The notes: generated by a model not told the origin, from the letters alone. DNA of 64,000 nt from an uncultured Clostridia bacterium (GCA_947581825.1 CANPVP010000010.1:1-64000), one strand, 5' to 3'. Shown: positions 25,937 to 35,821, counted from the first letter of the stretch. Program-made: numbers and translations.

Positions 25937-27778
25937 ATGTGTGGAATTATAGGTTACATAGGTAATAAAAAGGCTACACCTATTCTTATTGACGGCCTTT
26001 TGAAATTGGAATATAGAGGCTACGATTCAGCTGGTATATCTACTTTGGAAGATACATATATTTCAAATATTAAGAAAACTGGTCGTGTAAAAAATTTATA
26101 CGATTCTGAAGGATTAGATAATTTAAATGGTACTATTGGAATTGCTCATACAAGATGGGCAACTCATGGTAAACCATCTTGTGAGAATTCTCACCCTCAT
26201 TTGGATAATAGCAACACTTTTGCTGTAGTTCACAATGGAATAATCGAAAATTATGCTGAACTTAGAACTTTTTTAACTAACAATGGTTATAATTTTTTAT
26301 CTGAAACAGATACAGAAGTTATTCCAAATCTTATCCATTATTATTTTTCAAAGGACACAAAAAATGATGATGGAAAATTTTTAAGAGCTGTAAAATCTGC
26401 TTGTAATGATTTAAAAGGAAGTTATGCTATTTCTGTTATTAGCAAACTTTATCCAAATAGAATGGTAGTTTCTAGAAAAGATAGTCCTTTAGTTGTTGGA
26501 TATCGCGATAATGAAAAATACATTGCTTCTGATATTCCTGCAATTCTTTCATATACTAAAAATATATATCTTTTAAACGATTATGATATTGCAGAATTAT
26601 ATAATGATTCAGTTAATTTTTATGATAAAAATTTAAATAAAATTAGCAAAGATTTAAAAAATATTGAGTGGGATGCTTCTTCTGTAGAAAAAGATGGTTT
26701 TGATGATTATATGATAAAAGAAATTTTCGAACAACCAAAAACAATTAGAGAAACAATTAGCTCTCACCTACAAGAAAATGAACTTTGCAATTTCCCAGAA
26801 TTAAATATTTCAAAAGATTATTTAACTAGTCTTAATAAAATTTTTATAGTTGCTTGTGGTACAGCTATGCATGCTGGTTTAGCCGTAAAAAATATTTTCG
26901 AGAAGCTTTTATCTATTCCTGTAGAAGTTGATATTGCTTCTGAGTTTAGATATAGAAATCCATTAATTGATAATAAAACTTTAATGCTTTTCATAAGCCA
27001 ATCTGGAGAAACGGCAGATACTTTGGCAGCTCTAGCTTTAGCTAAATCAAAAGGAGCTAAAACTATTGCTATTTCAAATGTTGTTGGTAGTTCAATAACA
27101 AGAGAAGCTGATTATACAATATATACTCATGCAGGTCCAGAAATTGCTGTTGCTTCAACAAAAGCATATACTTCTCAAGTTGTTCTTTTAGATATTTTAG
27201 CTATTCATTTTGCAGAAGTTTTAGGAAGTTCTGCTTCTAAAGACTTGGAAGTCTTAAAATCTAATCTTTTAAAGCTTCCTGAAAAAGTGAAAGAAATCTT
27301 ATCTAATACTGATACTATTAAGGATTTCGCAAAAAAGATTTATAATGAACATGATATATTCTTCTTAGGTAGAGGAATTGATTATCCTGTTGCTATGGAA
27401 GCTTCTTTGAAGTTAAAAGAAATATCATATATTCACTCAGATGCATATGCTGCTGGTGAATTAAAACATGGTCCTATTGCTTTAATTGAAAACGGAATAA
27501 CAGTTGTAGGAATTTTAACTGATTCTGCTTTAACTCCAAAGACTATTAGTAACCTTCAAGAGGTTATGACTCGTGGAGCTAAAACGTTGATTATAACAAA
27601 TCAATCTATAAAAAAGAATAACTTTAATTTAGTTATAAATATTCCTGAAACTGACTCTCTTATCTCACCTATTCTTTCAGTTGTTCCGCTTCAACTTTTA
27701 TCTTATTATGTTGCTAAGGAAAAAGGATTAGATGTTGATAAGCCTAGAAATTTGGCAAAATCAGTAACGGTAGAGTAA
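25937..27778 (+). CDS. glmS: Glutamine-fructose-6-phosphate aminotransferase
   Basis: GlmS makes glucosamine-6-phosphate, the first step to UDP-GlcNAc for the cell wall. The N-terminal glutaminase domain starts MCGIIGYIG, with Cys2 as nucleophile, and has HTRWATHGKPS and HNGIIENY. Two SIS isomerase domains follow (ACGTAMHAGLAVKN, SQSGETADTLAAL, ASTKAYTSQV, LGRGIDYPVAMEASLKLKE). The C-terminus NLAKSVTVE is typical. Length (613 aa) is normal. TTAGGAGG precedes the ATG. Expression is controlled by the ribozyme just upstream. Confidence 0.98.
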   Translation: MCGIIGYIGNKKATPILIDGLLKLEYRGYDSAGISTLEDTYISNIKKTGRVKNLYDSEGLDNLNGTIGIAHTRWATHGKPSCENSHPHLDNSNTFAVVHNGIIENYAELRTFLTNNGYNFLSETDTEVIPNLIHYYFSKDTKNDDGKFLRAVKSACNDLKGSYAISVISKLYPNRMVVSRKDSPLVVGYRDNEKYIASDIPAILSYTKNIYLLNDYDIAELYNDSVNFYDKNLNKISKDLKNIEWDASSVEKDGFDDYMIKEIFEQPKTIRETISSHLQENELCNFPELNISKDYLTSLNKIFIVACGTAMHAGLAVKNIFEKLLSIPVEVDIASEFRYRNPLIDNKTLMLFISQSGETADTLAALALAKSKGAKTIAISNVVGSSITREADYTIYTHAGPEIAVASTKAYTSQVVLLDILAIHFAEVLGSSASKDLEVLKSNLLKLPEKVKEILSNTDTIKDFAKKIYNEHDIFFLGRGIDYPVAMEASLKLKEISYIHSDAYAAGELKHGPIALIENGITVVGILTDSALTPKTISNLQEVMTRGAKTLIITNQSIKKNNFNLVINIPETDSLISPILSVVPLQLLSYYVAKEKGLDVDKPRNLAKSVTVE

Positions 27779-27799
27779 CGTCTCTATATTTTAATCCTA

Positions 27800-27984
27800 C
27801 AATAAAAAAATCATTAAATTTTGAGAAAAGCGCATTGAAAGTAAATTTTATTAGAAATTCTTAACTAAATTTTATGGAAATAGTTCGCGCTTGTTCGTGA
27901 AAGGGTGCCATAAAATTAGTTTAGAATTTCTTTAAAATTTTGCTTGAACGAGCATTTTTGAAAAATTTAATGATTTTTTTATTG
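27800..27984. repeat. Long palindromic junction element, copy A (glmS / bofA)
   Basis: This is a ~185-nt imperfect palindrome between two convergent genes. The terminal stem pairs AATCATTAAATTTT with AAAATTTAATGATT and is flanked by A7 and T7. The middle stem includes CTAAATTTTATGG pairing with CCATAAAATTAG, and the apical hairpin is TTCGCG-CTTGTT-CGTGAA. It is related to copies at 31447, 45140 and 53873. Confidence 0.9.
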
Positions 27985-28010
27985 CAATTAACCCCTAAAA
28001 ATATTATTTC

Positions 28011-28269
28011 TTACACCATAAGAAATTTTAATGCAAATAGCAGGACCGTTCCGTGGTGCTCCCAATAATCCCACTACTGCTATCGTAATCCAATTTATTC
28101 CAATATGAAAGCTTACACCTGCTCCTATCCAGTTAATTATGTATAAGAGAATTATTCCCAATATAGAATTTATTAATAGTCTTGTAATCACTTTTATCGG
28201 TAAAATGAATAATCTCCCAAAAATGAGTAAAATACATACACATGCTAAATATGCTATAATTGATTCCAT
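28011..28269 (-). CDS. bofA: BofA-family sporulation protein, read through a +1 frameshift at CGG (85 aa)
   Basis: BofA inhibits the SpoIVFB protease that activates sigma-K. The sequence has the family core LPIKVITRLLINSILGIILLY and GINWITIAVVGLLGAP, with three hydrophobic segments. In frame 0 the end is RNGPAICIKISYGVRNN and stops at 27988, unlike any BofA. At codon 73 (CGG, 28051-28053), skipping C gives GTVLLLFALKFLMV and a stop at 28011, which is the normal BofA ending after GAP. The restored length (85 aa) matches the family (about 87). The neighbour yaaL upstream is the conserved partner. GGAGG is 9 nt before the ATG. Confidence 0.88.
28051..28053 (-). other. +1 frameshift site, in-frame CGG (bofA)
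   Basis: Frame-0 codons are CCA CGG AAC GGT; the restored reading is CCA, skip C, GGA ACG GTC CTG. No homopolymer is nearby. Confidence 0.8.
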
Positions 28270-28309
28270 TTTATTATTCCTCCTATTGCCAATTATAGTT
28301 TTTCATTTT

Positions 28310-28594
28310 TCATACTGCTTCATCTGATTCACTGTTTGCTATCTTTGCCCTTTCTCCTATATCTAAAATTATTCCTCTTTTCTTTATTTTTTTGGTTAGA
28401 TAATCCACTTTTGCCTTCAGAGCTTTTATTTCATAAGTATAATAATCTATCAGATCACTTTCAGCATACTCATAATTAATATTTGCATTATTAAGATCTT
28501 TTTTTGCCTTTATTACATTTTTTATCAATTCTTCATTTTTCTCTTCATCTGTTTGTTCTTCTATTTTCTGTTCTCTCATATATTCATTATACAT
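28310..28594 (-). CDS. YaaL-like DUF2508 protein (94 aa)
   Basis: The block DLNNANINYEYAESDLIDYYTYEIKA followed by KVDYLTKKIKKRGI matches the DUF2508/YaaL family, which lies beside bofA in Bacillus and many clostridia. It is a small helical, probably soluble protein of unknown function. I start at the ATG at 28592-28594, where GGGGG lies 7 nt upstream, rather than eight codons earlier. bofA follows 40 nt downstream. Confidence 0.8.
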   Translation of the reverse strand: MYNEYMREQKIEEQTDEEKNEELIKNVIKAKKDLNNANINYEYAESDLIDYYTYEIKALKAKVDYLTKKIKKRGIILDIGERAKIANSESDEAV

Positions 28595-28809
28595 ATATTT
28601 TCCCCCTATCATGGACATCTTGTTTTCTTATACAGTTTATGTAATATTTTCTATTTTATGTATAAATTTTATTTTTATTTTTCACATTTCTTCTACGTCC
28701 CCAAATATGACAAAAATTTATTGCAAATTTCCTTATTTCGTGATAAACTCTTGTACATATAATGATTATAAATTCATTATAAATCTAATAAAAGGAGGCT
28801 TGTGTGGGT

Positions 28810-30096
28810 ATGATTGATATTAAACTAATAAGAGAAAATCCAACACTTGTAAAACAAAACATTAAAAAGAAATTCCAAGACCACAAATTAGAACTTGTCG
28901 ATAAAGTTTTGGAACTAGACAAATTAAACAAAAAGGTTAAGCTAAATGGCGACGAATTAAGGTCTAAAAGGAACTCGTTAAGCTCACAAATTGGTCTTCT
29001 TATGCGTGATGGAAAAAAAGATGAAGCTGAAGCTATAAAAAAAGAAGTTAATGATATTAATAATCAATTAGTAGAAAACGAACAATTAGAAGATAAATAC
29101 GCTTCTGAAATTAAAGATATAATGATGAAAATTCCTAATATTATAGATGATTCTGTACCTGTTGGTAAAGATGATTCTGAAAATGTTGAGGTTGAAAAAT
29201 TTGGTGAGCCTATAGTTCCTGACTATGAAATTCCTTACCATACTGATATTATGCAAAGACTAAATGGTATAGATTTAGATTCTGCAAGACGTGTTGCTGG
29301 TAATGGTTTTTACTACCTAACTGGAGATGTTGCAAGACTTCATTCTGCAATTTTAACTTATGCTAGAGATTTTATGATTAATAAAGGCTTTACATATTGC
29401 GTACCTCCTTTCATGATTCGCTCTGACGTTGTAACTGGCGTTATGAGTTTTGAAGAAATGGATGCTATGATGTATAAAATTGAAGGTGAAGATTTATATT
29501 TAATAGGAACTAGTGAACATTCTATGATTGGTAAATTCAAAGGTCAAATTCTCACTCCAAAAGAGTTACCTTATACACTTACTTCTTATTCACCTTGTTT
29601 TAGAAAAGAAAAAGGTGCTCATGGACTTGAAGAACGTGGTGTTTATAGAATTCATCAATTTGAAAAACAAGAAATGATTGTTGTTTGTGAACCTGAAGAA
29701 AGCTATGATTGGTATAATAAAATGTGGTCTTTCACAGTAGAATTATTTAGAAGCTTAGACATTCCCGTTCGTACTTTGGAATGTTGTTCTGGTGATTTAG
29801 CTGATTTAAAGGCAAAAAGTGTGGATGTTGAAGCTTGGAGTCCAAGACAACAAAAATATTTTGAAGTTGGAAGTTGTTCAAACTTAACAGATGCTCAAAG
29901 TAGAAGATTAGGAATTAGAGTAAAAGGCGAAAAAGGAAATTATTATCCTCATACTCTAAATAATACTGTTGTTGCTCCTCCTCGTATGTTAATTGCTTTC
30001 TTAGAAAACAATTATAATCCTGATGGTAGCATAAATATTCCAGCTGTTTTGAGACCTTATATGGGTGGTATGGAAAAGATTAGTCCTAAAAATTAA
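28810..30096 (+). CDS. serS: Serine-tRNA ligase
   Basis: This class II synthetase charges tRNA-Ser. An N-terminal coiled-coil arm (about residues 30-100) binds the tRNA, and the catalytic domain has the family motifs around FMIRSDVVTGVM, FRKEKGAHGLEERGVYRIHQFEK (motif 2) and NTVVAPPRMLIAFLENN (motif 3). Length (428 aa) is normal. I use the ATG at 28810, giving the family-typical MIDIKLIRENP; a GTG two codons earlier is closer to AGGAGG and cannot be excluded. Confidence 0.97.
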   Translation: MIDIKLIRENPTLVKQNIKKKFQDHKLELVDKVLELDKLNKKVKLNGDELRSKRNSLSSQIGLLMRDGKKDEAEAIKKEVNDINNQLVENEQLEDKYASEIKDIMMKIPNIIDDSVPVGKDDSENVEVEKFGEPIVPDYEIPYHTDIMQRLNGIDLDSARRVAGNGFYYLTGDVARLHSAILTYARDFMINKGFTYCVPPFMIRSDVVTGVMSFEEMDAMMYKIEGEDLYLIGTSEHSMIGKFKGQILTPKELPYTLTSYSPCFRKEKGAHGLEERGVYRIHQFEKQEMIVVCEPEESYDWYNKMWSFTVELFRSLDIPVRTLECCSGDLADLKAKSVDVEAWSPRQQKYFEVGSCSNLTDAQSRRLGIRVKGEKGNYYPHTLNNTVVAPPRMLIAFLENNYNPDGSINIPAVLRPYMGGMEKISPKN

Positions 30097-30209
30097 AAAA
30101 TAATTGCGTTTTGGCGTTGTTAAACTTCACTGCGAAAATCGTCACTGTACAATAAGTACGCCTCCGGTTTTCTTTCTCGTTTGCCTAGCCAAATCCACAA
30201 TTCTTTTTT
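30096..30209. repeat. ~110-nt palindromic intergenic repeat, copy 2
   Basis: It is closely similar to 22168-22276 and in the same orientation, starting immediately at the serS stop codon and ending about 40 nt before engB. Ends AATAATTGCG and CCACAATTCTTT are imperfect inverted repeats. Confidence 0.85.
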
Positions 30210-30247
30210 AATTGTATTATTATAAACAATGAAAGGATTTGGATTAA

Positions 30248-30829
30248 ATGCTTGTTAAAAATCCTAAATTTGAAATTTCTGCAGTGAGCCCTAAGCAATA
30301 TCCTGCTAATGGGCTTCCTGAAATTGTTTTAGCTGGTAAGTCTAATGTTGGTAAATCATCTTTTATTAATACTATGATTAATAGAAAATCTTTAGCTCGT
30401 ACTAGTAGCGAACCTGGAAAAACTAGACAACTTAATTTCTATAATATTGATGATTTGTTTTACTTTGTTGACTTGCCTGGTTATGGTTATAGTAAAATGT
30501 CTAAAGCTGAACAAGAAAAAGTTGGTGCTTTTACAGAAAGCTATCTTGTAAATAAATCAACTATTTCTTTGATTGTTCTTTTAATCGACATTAGACACAA
30601 ACCATCTGAAAATGATAAACATATGTACAACTATATATGCAATTCTAATAGTCCTTTTATCATAATTGCTACTAAAGCTGATAAAATTGCTATTACTAAA
30701 GTAGATTCTTATGTAGATGATTTGAGAAAAGAATTAGGTGCTGATGCCAATATTCCTATTTTCCCTTTTTCATCTGAACGTAAAATTTATTCTGAAAATG
30801 TTTGGCAAGAAATTGAGAAATATATATAA
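30248..30829 (+). CDS. engB: Ribosome biogenesis GTPase EngB/YsxC
   Basis: This small GTPase is needed for 50S assembly. The P-loop GKSNVGKSS, switch SEPGKTRQLNFY, VDLPGYGYSKMSKAE, TKADK and the final FSSERK segment are all in place. Length (193 aa) is normal. GAAAGGA lies upstream of the ATG. It follows serS on the same strand and is separated from it by the repeat at 30096-30209. Confidence 0.96.
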   Translation: MLVKNPKFEISAVSPKQYPANGLPEIVLAGKSNVGKSSFINTMINRKSLARTSSEPGKTRQLNFYNIDDLFYFVDLPGYGYSKMSKAEQEKVGAFTESYLVNKSTISLIVLLIDIRHKPSENDKHMYNYICNSNSPFIIIATKADKIAITKVDSYVDDLRKELGADANIPIFPFSSERKIYSENVWQEIEKYI

Positions 30830-30903
30830 TAATAAAATACAACATAATTTTAGTTTGAATTACTAACTGATACAGTTTGTCTTTTAAACGGAAAGGTAAA
30901 GAA

Positions 30904-31458
30904 ATGAAACTTACATCTGACAGCAAAACTCTTGCAGAAAATAAAGTTTTAATTTTATATATTTTAAACAAGATAAATAAATGCATTAATAATGACAGCT
31001 TATTAAAGCTTGTTCTTTCTATTCAAGATATGAATTATTTTTATTTTCAGCAATTTGTGTTGGACTTGTTAGAAGCTCATTATATTGTTTCTCATTCTAT
31101 CGAAAATGAAACTGTTTATGAAATTACTGAATTGGGTAAGGAAACTTTATCTTTAACACAAGATTTGGTTCCAGGAATTATAAAATTAAAAATTGATAAT
31201 ACTGTAAAAGCTGAATTAAATGAAATTGAAGAAGCAAATTCGGTCACTTCTGAATTTATTGCTTATAAAGAAAATGAATTTACAGTTAAATGCAAAATTG
31301 TAGAAAATAATGCAACAATTTTTGAAGTGCAATCTTTTGCTGGTTCTAGAGATCAAGCAAAATTGATTGCTGATAATTGGGAAAAAAATTCAAGTAAAAT
31401 CTATCCTGAAATTATGAAGTTGTTAACAACAACTGATGAAAGTGAAAAAAAACATTAA
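30904..31458 (+). CDS. DUF4364 family protein (184 aa)
   Basis: The N-terminal half resembles a winged helix (LAENKVLILYILNKINKCINNDSL, FYFQQFVLDLLEAHYIVSH, YEITELGKETLSL), the hallmark of DUF4364, a clostridial family found in single copy. The C-terminal half is a beta-rich region (ENEFTVKCKIVENNATIFEV). It may be a DNA-binding regulator, which is inference from fold. I start at the ATG at 30904, since AAAGG is suitably placed. Its stop codon lies inside the left stem of junction element B. Confidence 0.8.
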   Translation: MKLTSDSKTLAENKVLILYILNKINKCINNDSLLKLVLSIQDMNYFYFQQFVLDLLEAHYIVSHSIENETVYEITELGKETLSLTQDLVPGIIKLKIDNTVKAELNEIEEANSVTSEFIAYKENEFTVKCKIVENNATIFEVQSFAGSRDQAKLIADNWEKNSSKIYPEIMKLLTTTDESEKKH

Positions 31459-31620
31459 AATTTTGAAAAAAGCGCATTGAAAGTAATTGAGCTAGAACTT
31501 CTTACATGATTTTATGGAAATAGTTCACGCTTGTTCGTGAAAGGGTGCCATAAAATCATATTAGAAGTTCTGCGAAAATTGCTTGAACGAGCATTTTTGA
31601 AAAATTTTAATGTTTTTATT
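31447..31620. repeat. Long palindromic junction element, copy B (DUF4364 gene / SpoU methyltransferase)
   Basis: This copy keeps the same fold with different bases in both arms: ACATTAAAATTTT pairs with AAAATTTTAATGT, and AGAACTTCT plus ATGATTTTATGG pair with CCATAAAATCAT and AGAAGTTCT. The paired changes relative to the other copies show that pairing itself is conserved. The DUF4364 stop codon is in its left stem. Confidence 0.9.
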
Positions 31621-31660
31621 TTTTTATTTGCAATTACATCTCTACTATTTCTGTTTCTGA

Positions 31661-31686
31661 ACGGACGACCAATGGTCGCCCCTACC
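31661..31686. repeat. GGGCG-type palindrome repeat
   Basis: CGGACGACCAATGGTCGCCC followed by CTACC, preceded by ACATCTCTAC as in the copies at 9208 and 10847. Confidence 0.75.
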
Positions 31687-31709
31687 AATATTTATAGCAA
31701 AACATATAT

Positions 31710-32513
31710 TTAATTAATATCTGTTTTATTTATTTTTCTTCTTACGTATTCATACAAAATTACTCCTGTTGCTACTGATGCATTTAAGCTCTCTGTTTTT
31801 CCTAGCATTGGAATTTTTGCTTGTACTGTTGCTACTTTTCTTACTTCTTCAGATACTCCATTTGCTTCATTTCCTATTACAATAACATGTTTTTTCAAAT
31901 CTATATCATATATGTTATTTTCAGTTTGAAGTGAAGTTACTAATATTTCATATTTATTCTTTTTTAAATTTGTGAGTGTTTTTACTATATCTTCTACTTC
32001 TATTATTTTTACTCTGAATATTGCGCCCATTGTTGAACGCACTACTTTTGGATTAAAACAATCTACTGTGTCTTTTGAAATTATTATTTGCTTTAAGCCT
32101 ACACTGTCTGCTGTTCTTATTATTGTTCCAAGATTTCCTGGGTCTTGTATTCCATCCAACACTAATATTATATCTTCTGTTAAATCAATTTCGTTTTCCT
32201 TAACTTCTTTATTTATTACTGCAAGTATTCCTTGAGGATTGTTTACTTCGCTTATATTTTGGAATACTTTTTCTGATACATATATACAGTTATATTTTGC
32301 AACTTCATATAAAAGCTTTTGATCTACAATTCCTTCTTTCATACATTCTTCACATACTACTATTGTATCTATTGGACTTTTTTCTTCTATTGCTTCTTTT
32401 ATTAATTTTATTCCTTCTATTATAAACTTTTTGTCTATATCTCTATATTTTTTATCTTTTAATTTTCTAATATTTTTTATTATTTCATTATCCTTACTTG
32501 TTATAATTTGCAT
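31710..32513 (-). CDS. SpoU/TrmH-family RNA 2'-O-methyltransferase (267 aa)
   Basis: The SPOUT-fold motifs are visible: LVLDGIQDPGNLGTIIRTADSVG (motif 1), VIVIGNEANGVSEEV (motif 2) and IPMLGKTESLNASVATGVILYE (motif 3). An N-terminal substrate-binding domain (DKKYRDIDKKFIIEGIKLI) is typical of the YsgA/RlmB-like group that methylates rRNA. The exact target cannot be named. It overlaps the end of mfd by 13 nt, so it is probably co-transcribed and coupled. AAAGGAG precedes the ATG. Confidence 0.9.
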   Translation of the reverse strand: MQIITSKDNEIIKNIRKLKDKKYRDIDKKFIIEGIKLIKEAIEEKSPIDTIVVCEECMKEGIVDQKLLYEVAKYNCIYVSEKVFQNISEVNNPQGILAVINKEVKENEIDLTEDIILVLDGIQDPGNLGTIIRTADSVGLKQIIISKDTVDCFNPKVVRSTMGAIFRVKIIEVEDIVKTLTNLKKNKYEILVTSLQTENNIYDIDLKKHVIVIGNEANGVSEEVRKVATVQAKIPMLGKTESLNASVATGVILYEYVRRKINKTDIN

Positions 32514-35500
32514 AAAAACTCCTTTATTTCTTTTATAACTTTTTTCTCTTCATTACTATCTACTTTGAGAGTAATGTATGGTATACTTCCTGGAGAGAAT
32601 TTTATTTTATTTCTGTATTCTTTAATCATGCTATCTACTATTTCCATATTAAATTTACTTGCTTCAAAACTAAACACTATTGATTCTCTCTTTTGAGCAA
32701 TCTTTAATATATTTTTCTTTTTGCATAATTCTTTTATTCTTGCAATTTCTAACAGATTTTCCACTTCTTTTGGCATATTTCCATATCTATCTATTATTTC
32801 ATCTATAACGTTTTGGATATCTTCCTCTGTTCTACATAGTGCAATATCTTGGTATATTTCTATCTTTTGTGGTCCGCTTTCTATATATTCATCTGGGATA
32901 TAGCTTGAAACATTTATATCTATTTGAACATCTTGTTCTTCTTCTACTTGTACTCCCTGCATTTCTTTTACTACTTCGTCAAGTAATTTACAATACGTAT
33001 CATATCCGACTTGTTCCATGTGTCCATGCTGAATTTCTCCCAATAAGCTACCAGCACCTCTTATTTCTAAGTCTCTCATTGCGATTTTAAAACCTGAGCC
33101 AAATTCTGTAAATTCTTTTATTGCTTTTAGTCTTTTTTCAGACTCTTCTGTTAGAACTTTATTTCTTCTATATGTTACATAGGCATATGCTTGTTTATCA
33201 CTTCTACCTACTCTTCCTCTTATTTGATATAATTGTGCTAATCCCAATCTATCTGCATCTTCTACTATTATTGTATTTGCATTTGGAATATCAATTCCTG
33301 ATTCTAATATTGTTGTACATACTAGTACATTTGATTTACCATCTACGAAGTCTTGCATTATGTTTTCCAGTTCTCTACCTGACATTTTTCCGTGTGCAAA
33401 ACTAACTTTTGCTTCTGGAACTAATTTTTCTATTTCTTCTTTTTTTCTTATAATTGTTTCTACTTTGTTATATAAGTAAAATACTTGACCATCTCTTTCT
33501 AATTCTTTTGTTATTGCTTCTTTTATAACTTCCTCATCATATTCTAATACATAAGTTTGAACTGGTCTTCTATTTTGTGGAGGCTCATATATAACTGACA
33601 TGTCTCTTACTCCCACAATTGACATATGAAGTGTTCTAGGTATTGGAGTTGCAGTCATTGTTAAAACATCAACTGTATTTTTTAACTCTTTTATTTTTTC
33701 TTTATCTTTTACTCCAAATCTATGCTCTTCATCTATTATTAACAAACCTAAGTCTTTAAATTCAACATCTTTGCTTAAAATTCTGTGAGTTCCAATTACT
33801 ATATCTACTTCTCCAAGTTTTAATTTTTTTACTACTTCTTCTTGCTCTTTTTTTGTTCTAAATCTGTTTAGCAACTCTACTCTTATTGGGAAATTTTTCA
33901 TTCTGTCTCTAAAGCTCTCATATTGCTGGTTTGCTAATACTGTTGTTGGTACTAAATATGCTACTTGCTTTTGATCCATACAAGCTTTAAAAGCCCCTCT
34001 TATTGCTACTTCTGTTTTTCCATATCCTACATCACCACATAGCAATCTGTCCATAGGTCTAGGCTCTTCCATACTCTTTTTTACTTCTTCAATACATCTT
34101 AATTGATCATCTGTTTCAACATATGGGAATTCTTCCTCAAATTGGCTTTGCCATGGTGTGTCTGGTGAAAAAGCGAATCCTTTTATTTTTTGTCTCTTAG
34201 CATATAATTCGATTAAATTTTGAGCAACTTCACGTAAATTATTCTTTACTTTATTTTTTGTGTTTAACCATTCTTTACTTCCTAATCTATTAAGCTTTGG
34301 ACTTGCTTCGCTACCTACTCCTATATATTTTCTTACATTATCTAAACTGTTTGTAGGTACATATAAAATATCATCGCCTTTATATCTTATTTTTATATAG
34401 TCTTTTACAACACCATCTGCTTTTATAGTATTAACTCCTATAAATTGTCCTATTCCATTAGTTTTGTGAACAACAAAATCTCCTATTTTCAAATCTGAGA
34501 AAACTACTTTTTCACCCTTTGAAAAAGCTGATGATACTTGCCTTCTTCTTGTTTCCCCTGTAAATAATTCTTCTCCTGTTATAACAATTAGACCTAAATC
34601 ATAACATTCAAATCCAGATGACAAACCTCCTAATGATATATTTACTTTTTCTGAATCTAGATTTTCTAACTCATATAAAAATTTATAACTTATACTATTG
34701 TCTAATAAAATTTCTTGGATTTTTTTTGAATTTTCTTCATTTCCAGCCAATACTACAACAGTTTTATCTTTTTCTCTAATTTTGGTTTCTTCTATAAAAG
34801 ACTCTATATTACTTCTCGAAAAAACTACTTCTCTCGTTCTCAATCTTTGTGCATTCTTTCCGTATTTTGAAGCATCTTGTCTTTCTAATATCACATGTTG
34901 ATTTGTTGTTATTTTATTTATTATTTCTTCATCACTTTTTAGGTTCTCTATATCCCAAGGAATCTGCTTGCCTTTTTCCACTATAGATTTTATTAATAAT
35001 TGATTATCTTTTTTTATGTTTTCTGCCCTTGCTTCAATTTTTGATGGCTCATCTATTACTGTTAAAAAATCATCTAAATATTCTAGTAAATCTGATGTTC
35101 CATTTTTTACACTTACTGTCCCGTCGTCATTTTTTTCTAATATATATTCTTGTGCTGGATTTATTGTTACTTGTTTTATGTTATCTATAGACCTTTGTGA
35201 AGATATGTTATATCTTCTTATTGAATCTATTTCATCTCCCCAGAATTCAACTCTTATTCCTGTATTTTTTTCTGTTGCAATATCTAAAATGTCACCTCTT
35301 AAACTAAATTGTCCTCTTCCTTCTGTAAGGTCTGCTCTTTCATATCCTAAATAAACTAGTTTTTGTTTTATCTCTTCTAAATCATATGATTTTCCTACTT
35401 TAAATTTTATTATGTTCTCATATAATTCTTTTTTTGATATTACAGGTTGCATTAATGCTTCTATAGTTGTTATTAAAATCTCTATATCTTTTGTATTGAG

Positions 35501-35821
35501 CTTATTTAAAATATCTATTCTCTCATATAAAGTATCTTTACTTTGTGCTATATACTCATAGGTTACGGTTTCTTTTTTAGGTAAAAATTCTACTTTATTT
35601 TGAAAGTATTTTATATCTTTATACATTTTTTTTGCTTGCAATTCATTATAAGTTATTATGAGTATTTTTTGATTATTGCATTCATTTATTGTATTTACTA
35701 AGCAAACTTTAACTACGTCAGTTAAGCCCAATATTGATATTGGGCTTGTTTTTTTTTCTATTTTTTCTAAGCATTTTTTAATTTTATCATTATTCTTAAA
35801 GTATTCAATTATCGCATTCAT
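32501..35821 (-). CDS. mfd: Transcription-repair coupling factor
   Basis: Mfd removes stalled RNA polymerase from DNA lesions and recruits the UvrABC system. The N-terminal UvrB-like part (about residues 1-350), the RNA polymerase interaction domain with DLKIGDFVVHKTNGIGQFIG (about 480-550), and the helicase core are visible. Core motifs are LLCGDVGYGKTEVA (Walker A), IIDEEHRFG, LTMTATPIPRTLHMS and QIRGRVGRS. A C-terminal TRCF domain follows. Length (1106 aa) is normal. It overlaps the ABC-F gene upstream by 17 nt and the methyltransferase downstream by 13 nt. Confidence 0.97.
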   Translation of the reverse strand: MNAIIEYFKNNDKIKKCLEKIEKKTSPISILGLTDVVKVCLVNTINECNNQKILIITYNELQAKKMYKDIKYFQNKVEFLPKKETVTYEYIAQSKDTLYERIDILNKLNTKDIEILITTIEALMQPVISKKELYENIIKFKVGKSYDLEEIKQKLVYLGYERADLTEGRGQFSLRGDILDIATEKNTGIRVEFWGDEIDSIRRYNISSQRSIDNIKQVTINPAQEYILEKNDDGTVSVKNGTSDLLEYLDDFLTVIDEPSKIEARAENIKKDNQLLIKSIVEKGKQIPWDIENLKSDEEIINKITTNQHVILERQDASKYGKNAQRLRTREVVFSRSNIESFIEETKIREKDKTVVVLAGNEENSKKIQEILLDNSISYKFLYELENLDSEKVNISLGGLSSGFECYDLGLIVITGEELFTGETRRRQVSSAFSKGEKVVFSDLKIGDFVVHKTNGIGQFIGVNTIKADGVVKDYIKIRYKGDDILYVPTNSLDNVRKYIGVGSEASPKLNRLGSKEWLNTKNKVKNNLREVAQNLIELYAKRQKIKGFAFSPDTPWQSQFEEEFPYVETDDQLRCIEEVKKSMEEPRPMDRLLCGDVGYGKTEVAIRGAFKACMDQKQVAYLVPTTVLANQQYESFRDRMKNFPIRVELLNRFRTKKEQEEVVKKLKLGEVDIVIGTHRILSKDVEFKDLGLLIIDEEHRFGVKDKEKIKELKNTVDVLTMTATPIPRTLHMSIVGVRDMSVIYEPPQNRRPVQTYVLEYDEEVIKEAITKELERDGQVFYLYNKVETIIRKKEEIEKLVPEAKVSFAHGKMSGRELENIMQDFVDGKSNVLVCTTILESGIDIPNANTIIVEDADRLGLAQLYQIRGRVGRSDKQAYAYVTYRRNKVLTEESEKRLKAIKEFTEFGSGFKIAMRDLEIRGAGSLLGEIQHGHMEQVGYDTYCKLLDEVVKEMQGVQVEEEQDVQIDINVSSYIPDEYIESGPQKIEIYQDIALCRTEEDIQNVIDEIIDRYGNMPKEVENLLEIARIKELCKKKNILKIAQKRESIVFSFEASKFNMEIVDSMIKEYRNKIKFSPGSIPYITLKVDSNEEKKVIKEIKEFLCKL

